Assembly (NCBI RefSeq): GCF_022458985.1
Contig: NC_061772.1
Location: 10,840,001-10,904,000, forward strand
DNA length: 64,000 nucleotides
Reading direction: 5' to 3'
Origin: Mugil cephalus
Taxonomy: Eukaryota; Chordata; Actinopteri; Mugiliformes; Mugilidae
This document shows, in pieces, positions 44,016 to 58,200 of the stretch. Both the position numbers and the translations under genes were made by a program. The notes beneath the pieces are model-generated. The model was not told where the DNA came from and did not search any database. It saw nothing but the letters and a program-made list of their open reading frames with translations. Position 1 is the stretch's first letter, and each line of letters starts with the position of its first letter.

Positions 44016-46867
44016 GGAAAAAATACGTCACAGGTTACAGTATTTTGTGAGTCCTCCTTTCAAAAGGTACTAATTTCAAAAGTACTAAACTGAGACAGAA
44101 ATAAACTCAAACATCCCGGTATGTGACTCACCCAGTAGCTTGGCTCTGAAGTAGCTCATTATTTCACAGCTGGTTAGTACAAACATCCTACTGACACTCA
44201 TTTACAGGAACAGAGATTACTCTGTAATTGTTAACATGAGTTGCTGTCTAGTATCGGTGTTTGTGTGTAAGGTGATGCGTTTCATTTGGAGAACATTAAA
44301 TGAAAAGCACAGCAGGAGGCAGAAAGAGAGGGAAAGACGTGAGGGAGGAGACTGGCAGTCAGGCCGTGGTGTTGTCCTTACACATCACACCACACACACA
44401 ATGTGACATCATTGTTAATGCCAGTCTCCTGCTGCCCCGACCGTGTGGTTGGATAGAAACTCCAGAGTAACCAGTATTAACGCTAAGAATTGGCGTGACA
44501 GGCACAGAAGCAGTTTTCTGTATACTTTTAAAAACTTTTTTCTTTGTTATTTTTGCAGCTATGAATGATATTCATGCTCGGTGCAAAATGTTTTCTCTGC
44601 ACAAAGATGCCTCTCCCCTGCAGTGTTATCTATTGCCGGGAATGAGCTTGAGTGGGAGGGATGCAGCATAACAGAGCTTCATTTCACAGCCCGGTATCAC
44701 TGATTGAATCGATCGAGGAAAGCTCCAGCATGACTGTTGACAGAGCTGCTGAGTGTAGCTGCATTTGCTTCTGTGTTTTTTAAATAAAAGTCCACTTGCT
44801 GTCTGGCACATTTCCATAACTGTTTTTTTTTTTTGATAATGTTTGATCCAAAGCGTGGACATCAGACTCGCTTTAAACCCACAGAACAGCCTTTAGGACT
44901 TTTTGTGTGTTTTGATTTTGACTGAAAAAACTATTAAACTTGACAAGTCTAGCTTTTTTGTACAGGTCACAGATTATTTTCAGGCATTCATTGTTTAACT
45001 GGATTTATCATCACCAAGACTGTGCATCTCATCTGTCATTTCATGGCTATTAAAACAACTGCTCAATGGAAATATGCCGTACCGTTGTACCAAAATACCT
45101 GCATGTGCACGTTGAATCTTCAGCTTAGGCTGATGTTTGACTTGTCACAGTCAAGGACACTGCAACTTGTGCTTTTTGTGCTATGCTGTAGAAAAGGCTT
45201 GTTTCATTTTGTCGCCAGTCTTTATTTAGAAGAGTATGTTCCACCCAAGCCTCACATGAAAGTGAAAGCTAAAGTTAATCAAGCCCAGTGTGGGCAGCCC
45301 CGCTCAGTCCTGACTGAGTACAGACCTAATCAGGCAAAACGGGCAAGAACACCTGCATGGGTCCAGATATGTCTCAATATAATCTCTATTATCAGACACA
45401 TGTACTGTGGATTTTGTTGCCAAATAGCTCTATTTTTAACACAAGTTAAGATGCATTTTCTAACTCTTTCTCTTCCCCCCTCCTGTCCCCATATCACCTC
45501 ATACAGTGCACCCTCCTCATCTGAAAGACAATAAGGCAGATGTCAGTTTTCTATGTCTCCTGAAAAGCAGGTTTTATCAGTGCCGATCACGTCTACCGTT
45601 AACGTGACCTAACCACAGCAAATTTAAATTATTTATATTAACACATATTATACATACATATTATTATACAACATATTATTCCTAAAGTCCTTGTTATTAG
45701 CAAACTAAATCATTTTGACCTGTTGTTTAATCTCTTACTCACAGGATATATGTGCACTTGGCTTACACTACTGGAATGAATTTACAAAAGCTACAAAAAA
45801 ACAACACAGATTTGTTGGAAGCGCACCTGAGGAATTTTAACAGACCCGTTCCTTTGAAAATGTGACAAAATGACCCTCTGTTTTCTGGCTGCTGTCCCCA
45901 CTTCCCAGCACCATGTCACGCAACTGCATGGGTCTGTTTGTCTTTAGCATAGCCCAAGTGCATTCACATGCAAACATGCCCATACGCTGGCGGACACACA
46001 CACAGAAGCCACATACAGAAGCCTTTCGCCCTTTCAGTTATGTAACAGGGATTACGTTCCACTATTTTGTGGCCCCCAACAGTCAAAACTGTGTGAGCTA
46101 TTTTTAACCCTGCACCCCACTGTAATATCAACAGATGCTTACCGTAATAATGGCTACACCGATGCTCATGTGGACGTGTCCTCCTAACATTGATATGGGG
46201 CCTCCCACAGCGACACCAGCAGCCACTGTCACAACTTTGTGAGTGCGCCATCGGGGACTATCATAAATCAGTGAGTCAGTTTTCACTTATCGGCCGCCAA
46301 TACTGTGCAACAGAAAGAGCTTGGAAGTAGCGGAGTGACCCTAAATTCAGGCCGAAGACTCTCTCATTGCCGTAATGAAATTCATTAGGTGGCATTTCTT
46401 AGTTGGGACATTGAGTATATGTGTAAGTAAGAACATGGTTGCTAGGAGACTGACCACTAGAAGAGATGTTGTTCCCTTTTAAGAGATAGACTTGACTTAT
46501 TTATTTGCTTTTTAATTCTAACATTATAGAGAAGGTAGAACAAACACAAGAATACTATTTAAAACATTTGTAAGTTGTGAACAATCAGAAAAAGTATACT
46601 TACACATTGTTACAGCTTTGATGTTTACTCAGTCGTACCACATACAAAAAAAAACAAAAAAAAAAAACGTGTGACATTACAAGAGAATCCTATGAATCCA
46701 TCATTTTTGTGTGACTTTTTTGACACAAACACACACACAATCACACACACAGGACAGCTCCATACTATGATTTTTTTTTTGAAATAGTTGCTGTCACATT
46801 CCACAAACTAATTCCTCAGGGCTTCAGGTCAACCACAGAACCAGAGGGAGCACTAATTCTGTTGCGC

Positions 46868-46985
46868 ACGTACGCACACACACGCACACACACGCACACA
46901 CACGGACACAGTCATTCAGGATGTTTCTCTTGCATACTGGCAACACATACTGTACTTGTGCACACACGCACACACACAGTCACAG
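46868..46985. repeat. CA-rich imperfect repeats
   Basis: Repeated CGCACACACA units at 46868-46910 and a second short tract at 46960-46985, separated by unique sequence. Confidence 0.8.
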
Positions 46986-49900
46986 AGGGGCAGTTCCGCT
47001 TCATTGGGGTCTAATTGCAGACTTGTCCAACAGGCCAAATAATTTCCTGAGGACCTAGGGCCATTTCTCCACAGGCCTCTGAGGGGGCACCACCGTGTCA
47101 GGACCAGTCACCTGGAAGAGCGGCTTTGATTCTTGTATAGGGTTCTACCGTACGTGCCGTGCACACATGTACAATGCATGCTCACAACTGACACGCACAT
47201 AGGTGCACACAAACCACGTTTCCATACCCAGAGGACACAACAACAGCTTGAGCTACACAGGTACACAGAAACATGACATATGCAAAGAGATGCACTAGAA
47301 GAGATTAAGTGATGGTGGGAAAAAATCTACTAAACATTTTTAGGTAATTAAATAGTCTGTCAAGTTGTCATAACAATGTCAGAGAGAGTCGGGAGGATCA
47401 TACTTGTTTCCAACTAAGAGACGATTTGTTGGATGCTCGCTGTGTCTATACTTTCCCTCACCTGTTTCCCTCTGCTTTCTGATATCACTCCTGTCCTCTT
47501 GTATTTTGAAATGGATGCTGTTAAATAAGTGTTGTTTTTTGCCATTCATCAATTATTAACAATGTTTGGGAAGCAGCCAACAGAAAGAAACCAAGCTCAA
47601 TTTGATCAAAATAAAGTAAATGATTGAACTTGGCCAGTATATAATATTCATTGACCTTTGTTCTAGTCCATATTTCCCTTTGATTTTCCGCCAGACTGTG
47701 AAAGTATTTTGAGCTAAAGTCACTTTGTGTCTAACAACATTAAAATTTGAGTGTTTAATTTTAGACTGGGCAGAGAAAGACGTATGGTTGCTGCATGCAT
47801 CTGAGTGGGACAACAAAGTTTGATAAATGGATATAAATACAGCTGGATACAATTTAAAAAATCACCACTCGGACACGAAGATGCTGTGGTGCCGATGTTG
47901 TTGTTGTTTTTCTTAGTTCACTTCATGATTAAAGGTGAACATGATTCATCAGGTTTCATGAGCCGCAAAATTGTAAAACTAACAGCGTTCAGCAAAAAAA
48001 ATCTACAGTTCCTGTGACGTCCTGTTTTCACATCAGCAGAGCACCAGTTTTTAATGAGTTCCCTGAAACACGATATCACTTCATAGCAGGAGAATGTTTG
48101 CATTGGTATTATTTTTACCCTTCAGACAGACTGAATATCACTGATAACAAATGATGGGAAAATAATCTGAAATGAGAGTTCTATATTTGGTCACTGCTGT
48201 GTAAATTGACTGTGACTGAGCATGAGCATCACTGATTATCCTTCACCAGACTGACTGCTATCATTAAGCAATCACTTTCGAAACGATCCGCTTCAGCACG
48301 AGACGGGATTCACAGACACACGCACGGCACGTAAAATGCAACTGAAATAATATTTCTATCAAGCGTTTATCAGAACCACCAAGTGTGGTGCAGACTTATA
48401 AAAGACCTGATTAATTGAAAGTGAGGAGATATGTTCATGACAGATTATCCCGAGCTCGCAAAAAGTATTTTCACAACTATTTTCAGCAGTTTGAAGACTG
48501 AAAGGGTCAGACAATGTAATAAGATTTCAAGAGTGATCAGGGTTTATGGACGTTACGTGTTATTTATTCAGCAGCTAGAAATGAATATAACAAAATAGCC
48601 CATACGAAAACACCTGGAGCAAACTGGGAGTGAAAACTGTGCTGTGTATAAACAAGAAGGCCAATGAATGATGGAAACCACTTAGTTGACAGGTGGCTGA
48701 TCAGGTGACAGAATAAAGGAGGCAATGGGTGTGACCAATGTGCATGACAGGATCTAGGAAACAAGTGGTAGTGCCTCAAGGCGGTAACTAAAACAGAACA
48801 TGTGTTTGTGTACACTTGTCATACGTTGTGGATGTAGGCACATTTCCACAAGTTTTAAAGTTTGCAAAATAACAATTTTACATTTAAAAACTTAAATGAT
48901 CCTCTGTGTTTCATTGGGGAATTGTAGCATCTCTTAAGATGGTGACAGTGTCAACAACAGTGTTAAATATCTTGGCACCAAGAGACGGAAAAGTTTGAAG
49001 ATAGAGCAGATATCAAGGCAGCAACTATCAGCCTATTCCAGTCTGAAACAGGATATTGATTCGCAGAGTCACTAGTTACATGACAGAGGTGGGAATCACT
49101 TTGGTGGTTTGTATAAATTCGTTAAGAATTAGATAGATAAAGATAAAGATTACATAAAGATGGGGTTTGTTCGCTTAAACGAAGCGACCGCCTGCCTCAT
49201 CACTCCAATGTGGTTTAGTTAATAGTTGGCCTAACAAGCAGAATGCACACAGTCAGTAGGTCAGACTCTAATTCATAACTGAGTTATCAGAGCAGACTGA
49301 CTCCCATTATGTTACAACGCAGTGACAAGCTCCACTGACTCAGGTTTTTTAAAAGTGTTGTTGAGCAGCGACACCTCTTTGACGTACTCAGCGCTACTTA
49401 AATGCTGCCCACTGAAATAGCGAAAATAATAAAAATGTGTCACAAAGCTACAAGTATATTGACCGACATCTGCTGCTCAGTGTAACAGAACTGGGACAAA
49501 CCTCACTTGGTCTTTCTGCCTACACAAAGCAGCAGACGTGTGGACACATTTTGACAGGTGAGGAAAGGCTGTGACACATTGCTTATGGTCGCTCTCTCTC
49601 TCTCTAAGTCACCTACACAACCCCCATCCTCTCCACTACCACACACACAGACAATGTTATATACACAAAAACTACAGGTGCATGTTAGCGTGCAACACAA
49701 ACACATGCAGCAGTAACCCGCACAGACTCATTCAGGGAAGCCACACACACAGTATCTATGTTTAGCTGGATAAATAGGCGTGTAATTAATGAGTACATGT
49801 CAGACTCATGAGGTGGAAACACGAACATTTGAACTGCTATTAATTTCTCATCAGGGTCTGAGAGACCCAGAGAGACAAATGGAGAGAGTGGGAGGAGAAA

Positions 49901-51639
49901 AAAAAATAGAACGAGAAAAAGACCAATGGAGCATGGGAGATGGATGATGTTAAATAGTGTTCCTTGCTGACTGACACATTTTTAAAAAAGTCAGTAAACG
50001 TCCATATTTGACCGATGACTCCTGGAAAGCAGCATAAACACTTAGGGTAATAAAAATGACTTTTTAGCTGTTGGACACTCCGCTATGTATATACCACCAT
50101 TTTCTGCTTCTGCAACTTCACAGCTTTAATTAGCTGCCTGATTCACCCACACCGACTCACAGCAAACCACAGTCTTCACCTCGAGAAACCTACAGATTTG
50201 GATTCAATCAGAGGGTGCAGGAAACTGGAGACAGACTCCCTGCAGACGAGCCAATATTTGACACTTCAGTCAGTGTTACTTAAGGGCAGTGACTTCCCTT
50301 TATACCTGCCATTAAAAGGAACCTGTTTGCCTGTTACCTCATTGGCTCCAAGTCAGTGAACCAGGTTTGGTTCTCTCTTGTCTCACTACTACATCTAGAT
50401 GTTCATATATATCGGAAACAAACATGCACTGCACTAGTTGAAATTGATTGATTAAACTACTGACTTTGTCGTATTCACTTTGTGCCATACAAACATCTGC
50501 CCGTTTATGAGAGGCATCTCGTCCTCTCACCAGTCTGTATTGATCTATCCAGAACAAAACCAATAAATAAATAAAATAAAATGTTTGTGATCACAGTGAT
50601 ATCAGTCAATATCCTTGAGCAAATAAGATGTATCTCCTTGCGGGTAATGAGTACGGTAGTGAAGCAGCTTGGTGCTCATTCATAACTGGTTTACAGCGCC
50701 ACGCTGGTTAACCATTTAGAGATTTCCATTTACACAGAACAATCCCATACAGTACAAACACGCAAATCCAATTATGGTTCGTTTTGTTTTCCATTGGGTG
50801 AAGTACAATGAAGCATCCCTGTTCTCGTCAGCATCATCCGTGACTGTATATTCAAGGCTCGGTCAGCTTCACATGACACCAATACTGAGCTAAAGTCCAC
50901 ACAAAACACATGCAGGGATTCACGTTATTTATTTATTTATTTATTTATGGAAAGTAAGATTTCAGTCCTTAGCAACAGCGAGTAAAATGTCAATGGGCTC
51001 TAACATGTAAATTAAATTTTATTGCAAAAGGTTGGACGGTTTCCTACTAATGCCTCTGATAATAATACGAACAAACCAATCTAAGATGCTGAAAGAAAAC
51101 ACATTATGTGAACTGTTCCCAGTTTATGTTACTTGTAGCAAGTAGACATTGGATCATTTGAAGGGCACATTAAGCTAAAACTTTGGACAGTAGTGTGTCA
51201 GGAGTGTCTAATCTGTCACTAGAAGACTAATACTGGACCAGAACCACTCAGATTTTTTATAAAGCACATGCAAGCATACAATTATTTGGATTAATATAGA
51301 TTCTTTAAAGTTAAAATTGAGTTGATACTGAACTGAACTGAATCACTGCTCTCCTCCCTACTTCCGTTTCAAAGTTTTTGTCCTCTTTCATCACAGCTCC
51401 TTGTCCAAGATCAGATGTCAGAATATTTAATTTTGGTTAAAAATAACCCAGAAACTCTGTCATTCTGATGTGGGTGTTGTGACATTTTATTGTTAACTGC
51501 GTCGTGGGGAGACATGGGATGTAGAGATGCAGAAGCCAAATTAAATGCTGGCCATTTACCTCAGTGAACAAGTTTATGGAGTCCAGTTTGTGAATCACGT
51601 CTCTGTAAGCTGCACTGCCTCCCCTCAGTCCTTTCTCCA

Positions 51640-52003
51640 CCCCTCTCCTCCTCCTCCTCCTCCTCCTCCTCCTCCTTGCCCTCCGTGTTGTTCCACCGCT
51701 CAAAAACCAGAAGGCAGCGGAGCCAAGCGGACCCACACAGGACAGAGGCTACACAGAGGAACACCAGGGAAAGCTCTTTGCAGTGACAGGTGCCGGCAAG
51801 GAAACGCAACGCAGGCGCAGCATCGGTGTCCGATCAGCGGTAAAAGTAGAGACGAGAAAGGAAAACGGAGCTCCTGTTCGTCCCCCCGCTTCAGCACCGC
51901 AGGGAGGAGACACGCAGAGGAGGAAAGATTCCCCTAAACGCAGTGAGAGCCTCGGATGAGGAGAGTAGGAGAGCGGAGGGCATCGGATAGGTAACAACAA
52001 GAA
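51640..52003 (+). other. kcnk2: kcnk2 5' UTR exon (start codon's first base is its last base)
   Basis: Purine/GC-rich exon ending ...CAACAAGAA before a strong GTAAGTATG donor at 52004. The next exon begins TGGCAGCTCCAG, so joining A and TG creates the initiator ATG of [10 protein letters not shown]. The 5' limit is uncertain; a (CCT)n tract lies near its start. Other first exons, as in mammalian KCNK2, are possible. Confidence 0.6.
51646..51676. repeat. (TCC)n triplet repeat near kcnk2 promoter
   Basis: About ten CTC/TCC units form a polypyrimidine-polypurine tract at or just upstream of the kcnk2 5' UTR. Such tracts can adopt non-B DNA and vary in length. Confidence 0.9.
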
Positions 52004-55000
52004 GTAAGTATGCAAACATTGCCATATGTCATGTATGAGATGGGAAGACAGAACTTTCGCTGCAACTTCTTCATGACATAGCTGCTCACATTTCAAACTA
52101 GCTGCATGTCACACCTCTCCACCCAGAAGGCTGCATGTCACGTTTTTGCTTTCTGGAAATACTTATTCCACAAGTAACCCTGAACAGAACTTTCTGTGAA
52201 ACCTTTTTATTTTTATTATTCATTCAATTTGCCAGACAAAATAATTCTGAATTTGTTTTTATTGGTAAACTGCAAGCTCCTAGGACAAATCATAAATATA
52301 TGACATGTGCCCGCTGTATTAAATCATTCATAATAATATCTGATCACACAGAGGAGAAAAGACCATCTAGACATACATAGAAGTGGCTCTTTTGCTTTTA
52401 AGTACAATACAGTTTATTTAAATTGGAATGTAATGATCTTTAAATCTTTTAATCTTGTCCTAATTAAAACTTTGTACATTCACATCTAAATGTGGGTAAA
52501 TCAAATTGTGTTACCTATGTTTTTATTATTTGTATTTTCAGTGGCGTTATTCATATATGTATTATTCTATTGGTACTTTAACTACCTAAATATAGGTTTA
52601 GAGTTCACGGTTTAAATATTAATTAAAAAATATTAACAAGTGTCTTAATAGTGTTGGACAGCTTTGTGTTTCTCATTTAGGATAACATCAAAATATCTGT
52701 CATCATTTAAATATTCTTATTCATGATTTTTAGACTATTTGGCAATGTCATCATAAAAATTTAACAGCTATGTCCTTATCAATGTGCTACACTGGTCAGC
52801 ACTGATACTTTTACACCTTTTCTAGTTGAAGTAAGTGTAGAACAAAACAAAAAGAAAATTAAAACAAGTCAAGAGTCAACATTTGCACAAACTGTAGAAA
52901 CTCAATGTGACACAACACTGTTATCTCTACTGTGACTTCTCTTTAACCACAACATCCTAAAACAATGGTTTTATACTAATCTTCTCTGTTTATGATGCCC
53001 ATCGTAAACTGGACGCCTGGTTTTATATAAATATGTTTAACGATTTAATTTTCTCTCTTGACTCCATAATTACTTCACACTTCAATGTTTTCTTATTTAC
53101 TTGTCTTATTAACACTTGTTATTCATTCATTCATATGCTCACTAGGTCCATTCTCTTATGTTTAAGATGCGTAGGGCTATTTGCTGGACTGTGTAACACA
53201 CTTTACAGACTCATGTGTTGCTAAACTAAGCATCAGGGCCTGATTCATGCTTTCACCATGTAATGTCAGGATTTGACACTGGATGGTGACACTCCAAGAG
53301 CTCGTTGATGATTTATTCATAAGGATTTCTAAAATTAACAGCTAAATGTGTAGGCTGGTGCACGTGAGCAGAGGCGGGCGGGGGGAAAGTATGTGGGGGA
53401 AAGAATTCAAAGCCATTTTCTCATTTCCCCCTGACAGTGGCAGCTCCAGACTTATTGGACCCTAAATCCGCCACTCACAACACTAAGCCCCGCCTCTCCT
53501 TCTCCACAAAGCCAATCACACTGACTCCTCGGGAGGACAGCGAGGTGAGAGAAAAAATGGGAACCCAGACTGACAAAGTGATATGTAAAAAAATTCATAA
53601 GGTATTTATTCTATAGTGGGAAAACTGTTTTTTATAAATTAGACTCCTCCTGTATGTATGTTGATCAGTTGAAGTGTTGCAGGTGGTTGCCACAGTGATG
53701 AAGTGGAAGACGGTGTCAGCCATCTTTCTTCTGGTGGTTCTGTACCTGGTGATGGGAGCAGCAGTCTTCAGATACCTGGAGCAGCCTCATGAGAGGTAGG
53801 CAGCTTAAAAGCATGTCTGCTTGTCTGTCGGCCTCAAGTCGTCCATCCATCATTTACCCACTGTCATCCCATCCAGCTGCTGTCATTACTATCAGACAGT
53901 CCCTCAAAGCCAGTGACATGACATTATTATCTAACTTTATTCAATCTACAGATGTCTGAGTGCATACATATTTATTTCTGTATTACATTTTCTTAACATT
54001 AGAACTTGAAATGACTGAAATGAATGATTGAAATGAAACTGGAGTGAGCATGTGGAGTTCCACAGGGCTCAATCGTTGGGCCTCCATAGTTTCAGTCTTT
54101 AAGTCAGAGACATGCAGTGCACAGCAGTAAACAAATGATTACACGTGACAGATGTAATTTAACATAATAAAAAATGAGCCCCACGGTATATTTATTTCCA
54201 CGCAGTTGAAACCAAAGCAGCAGTTCCAAAATCATCAGTAAGTAATGCCAACCGTTATTTCTTATTTTTGAAATACAGAGATGGGGTTATTTCTCAATGC
54301 AGCTTTCTTCCTCTCGATTCTCTTTCTTAGTGCTCAGCGTTTGGCCATCCTGACCAAGAAGCTTGAGTTCCTGTCCAGACACTCCTGTGTTAACCAAAGT
54401 CAGCTGGAGGAGCTGGTGAAGGTGAGCGTGACCTCACTCTGAAATTACATTTTAAAATGTAAATATTGCATGTTTGCCCTGAACAGCAGCATTGGTTTCA
54501 GCACCGTGGACAGCTCCTCCAACTTTAAAGCCCCAGATTTTTGTTGGTGCTCTGAACTAGGAAACCTTCACTTACATTCAGCAGATTTTTGCCTGTCACA
54601 CAAGTTGTAATATTTCCATCTTTAAGTCATGAGTGAAGCCGGGGGAAACACAAACCTGTGTTTGTGAAACTACTTTAAAGTTTTATGGTATAATTATTCA
54701 CAGCAGTGACAAAGCGACAAAATGTGTGTTTTAAGTCAGAAAAGGGTCTAAAGGTATCTCCTCACCCTTTCCTCTCTCCCCCTCCTCCCGTCCAGCAAGT
54801 TGTGTCTGCTATCCGGTCAGGAGTGAACCCTGCAGGAACACTGACCAACCACAGCAGCCTGTGGGACCTGAGCTCTGCCTTCTTCTTTGCTGGAACTGTC
54901 ATCACGACTATTGGTAGGAAACACACAGAGAAACACTCATGCAATGGATATCTATGTCTATACAGACTGTCAAGTCAAAGAACTTCTCCTCAGTAAAACT

Positions 55001-55241
55001 TATTTATCTTTTGGTTTAGTTTAGGTTATTTCAAACATGTAAAATCCAAACAAAATAATCATACGCAAATGGACATAGTGAACATAAATAACACAAAATG
55101 AAAAACTAAAAACCTACACTGACATATTCTACATGTCCGAAAAGGAGTGGGAGGAAGTACAGACTTATTGTATCCCACCCCTTAGAATAATAGAATAATA
55201 ATAACAGATCAGTAATATTTGAATATTTCGCTACCTATCAG

Positions 55242-55282
<41 letters not shown>

Positions 55283-58200
55283 ATTTTAAAAAAACGGTCA
55301 ACACCCAGTGATAATAGACATTCCCTGAGCGTCCCCTCCAAACTGTTACATAATTTCAATCCACAAACTGATACACTAAAAGTCCTCCTTGTTGTCTGTA
55401 CCCTAAGTGTTCTGTAATTTAATTTCCCCCTTAAATTATGAACCCTTCCCTTTCAGTAAATAATTTTTGAATGTCTTCCAGAAGGAGATTCCTTTTTGCT
55501 ACTTTTATACTTGTGGGAATAAATGTATTTGTCTAATGTCTGGTCTTCAATTTGTATTACGTGTTTGCATCTGTGTGGAGAAAGCTCTGAATGTGGTTAA
55601 ATGACAGTGACTTACTTCTGTGGAAAGTGGACAGAGATTCTCCTCAACCTGTTTCCCGTCTGTAATGAAACTAGAACACATATTGCTACATTACTTTTAC
55701 TTACTGTGCATGCATGCGTGTGTTCATCAGTGGTTAGTTGTGTCTCTTCATATGACAGTCTTTGAGTATTCATGTTTCTCCTGCACTGTTCATCTCTTCT
55801 CTGACTTTCCCACTCTATGTCGCTCCATTCTCAATGATTTAGACCACGAATCCTCCCCTGAAGTAATACGTGCTGTACAAAGTGTTTGACCACATTTGGC
55901 TAAAGAACAAGACATCATCGATTCACTGGTGATGTAATCCCCTTTTTCTAATTGTCCTCTGTGCAGGCTTTGGGAACATCTCTCCCCACACTGATGGTGG
56001 AAGAATATTCTGTATCGTCTATGCACTGCTGGGGATCCCGCTGTTTGGCTTCCTGTTGGCTGGTGTTGGAGATCAGCTTGGCACCATATTCGGCAAGGGC
56101 ATTGCCAAAGTGGAGAAAATGTTTGTGGTGAGTGACATACGCAGTTTTGTCAACACAAAGTATGAGGTATAGATGGACAAACAGATTCTCTGGAGACAAA
56201 TGAGAGTTCATATAGGATTATGTGCTGTAGGCCATCCAGAATAATTTACATCAAATTATCTCTTTTAATTCCTATTTATCAAAAACTTCTGAACTGATTG
56301 CAACATGCACTTACCAAACCAGAGCATATACTAAGAGTAAGAGACATAAATTAAATAATAATTAAATCCTGTGGCACAAACTCCAAAAATGAATTTTACT
56401 TTTGCTGTTACACGGATTACATTTGTCAAAGATCAAGAACTGATGCAAAAAACACAATTTTGTTCCTGTTAAGCTCTAATATAATATCACTGTGCAATAC
56501 ACACATATTCAGGGACCTGTTTTAGCTCAGATGCTTGAGTCAGCTCACATATTGTACTGAATGGATTTGTTGATCACCACCATCCGATGTGAGTCTTCCT
56601 TCTTTTTTTGAGGCTTTTAGTGGACATGAGTTGCCCCAGTGGGAGTTAAACGTTTGTGTCATTGATTTTGCGTGTGCGTGTGTGTGCTTGCAGTCTTTTA
56701 AATACTCAAAATGCCACGGTGCAGATCCCAGGTGGACAGAGCTCCATTTATGATCAGGTTTTCAAAGTTTAAGTAGCTTTAAGTAGTAATTTGCTTTGTG
56801 GTCTTGAGTGAAATGAGAAGAAATCAGAAATGTACTTTAGAATGATTTGTTCCCTCTGCTGCTCTCCAGGCACCCGAGGGACTCGGTAATGAATATTATG
56901 ATTAAGAAGAAGGGGACAAAAGTTCATTGCGTGAGCGCGTGGGTTTGTGAAAGCCTTATTGCTCTCTGCAGATTGTTTGGCATTATCCTCAGTGAATGTC
57001 TTTTCTTTTCTACTGTGCCCAAGGGAGCAATTTATGGAATAACACTATTACTGCTTACAGGGTCAAACTGTTTTAACATTTCACTTCAAAAACAGCTTTC
57101 TCTTCAGCAGTGTGCTTCATAGCTGTCAGATGGTTGTTGAGATCCTTAAAAAGTTTGAAATATCGCAACAGCTCTTCCATGGATTGGACTGCGCAGATTT
57201 TTAATGATTTACCAGACGATGAGGCCTAATGACGCTGGTGATCCCCTGGTTTTTACTCTTGCAGAGACACTTTCTACAAACATAGACAGGTTGTCACCAA
57301 GTTACAGTTGTTGTTTTTTTCCATTACACTGTTTTATGACTTACAGTTTCAGCTGGACATCCTGAGCCACTCTAGCAGCTGTAGACTCTTAGTTTCCAAA
57401 TGGCATTTGGCATCTTTCTCCTGTTTAAATATGTACCGTCATTGTTGGACAAATGGACATGTGAGTCACAGAACTTTTCCCTCACACTTCAGCACCCCAT
57501 TTGCTGCCCCTCAAATTGTTTGGCCATTCCTTCCTTAATTATCTGTAACTGCTCATCCTCCAGAGGGTTGCAGGAGGGCTGGAGCCTGTCACAGCTGAGC
57601 GAGAGGCTGGACACAGGTCGCCAGTCTATAACACAGAAAGACAAACAACCATTCACACTCACGTCCAGGAACAATTTAGTCAGTGCTAACCACTATCTAC
57701 GGTTTCAGTAGATAAAATAATCTTTCTTGGAATAAACATTGCTTCATTTCCCTTGTACAAACACATTGTAAAACTGTAATGTAAATGCAAAATTATACAA
57801 TTCTTAAATAAACAGTACCTGGGGAGATGAATAAAAATAATTAAAAAAAGCCACCCCACCCATCAAGTGCTACTGAGGGTTGTGCTGCATATTGTATGAG
57901 GTTGTTGGTTTACAGATCTTGTTGGGGAAGACATCCATCTTCTCATTCAGCGTATACCAAATTATATACCAAGATGTAATGTATCAATCAGTGGCGTTAT
58001 CCAGGCCTTAAAAGTAGGTGTCTTTGTCGATTTTCCAATGTAAGAGTTTTTTTTTTCCTGCACAAGAGGCTGTAAGACAGAAGGTGGTTATCACTGAGTA
58101 TTCTGCAGACTCTAAGACTTCCCTGATGCCACCAGTACAATCAAGAGTGAATCTGTTTTATTGTTAACCTAAGAACCTTTGGAAAAAACTAAAATATTTC

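Larger units (their letters stand above)
41906..51400. other. Long gene-free region between cgref1 and kcnk2
   Basis: About 9.5 kb without a supported exon. It contains CA microsatellites (42555-42616; 46868-46985), a decayed interspersed repeat (43915-44015), T- and A-runs, and a TTTA tract at 50928-50946. Distal kcnk2 regulatory elements or alternative first exons could lie here, but I cannot recognise any by eye. Confidence 0.45.

Noticed and set aside
45022-45534. A 170-codon plus-strand open frame
   Set aside because: AT-rich low-quality composition, no family similarity and no splice partners.
48940-49090. A frame reading DGDSVNNSVKYLGT, reminiscent of LINE reverse transcriptase
   Set aside because: Only a few residues resemble the KYLG motif and the rest does not follow; too weak to call.
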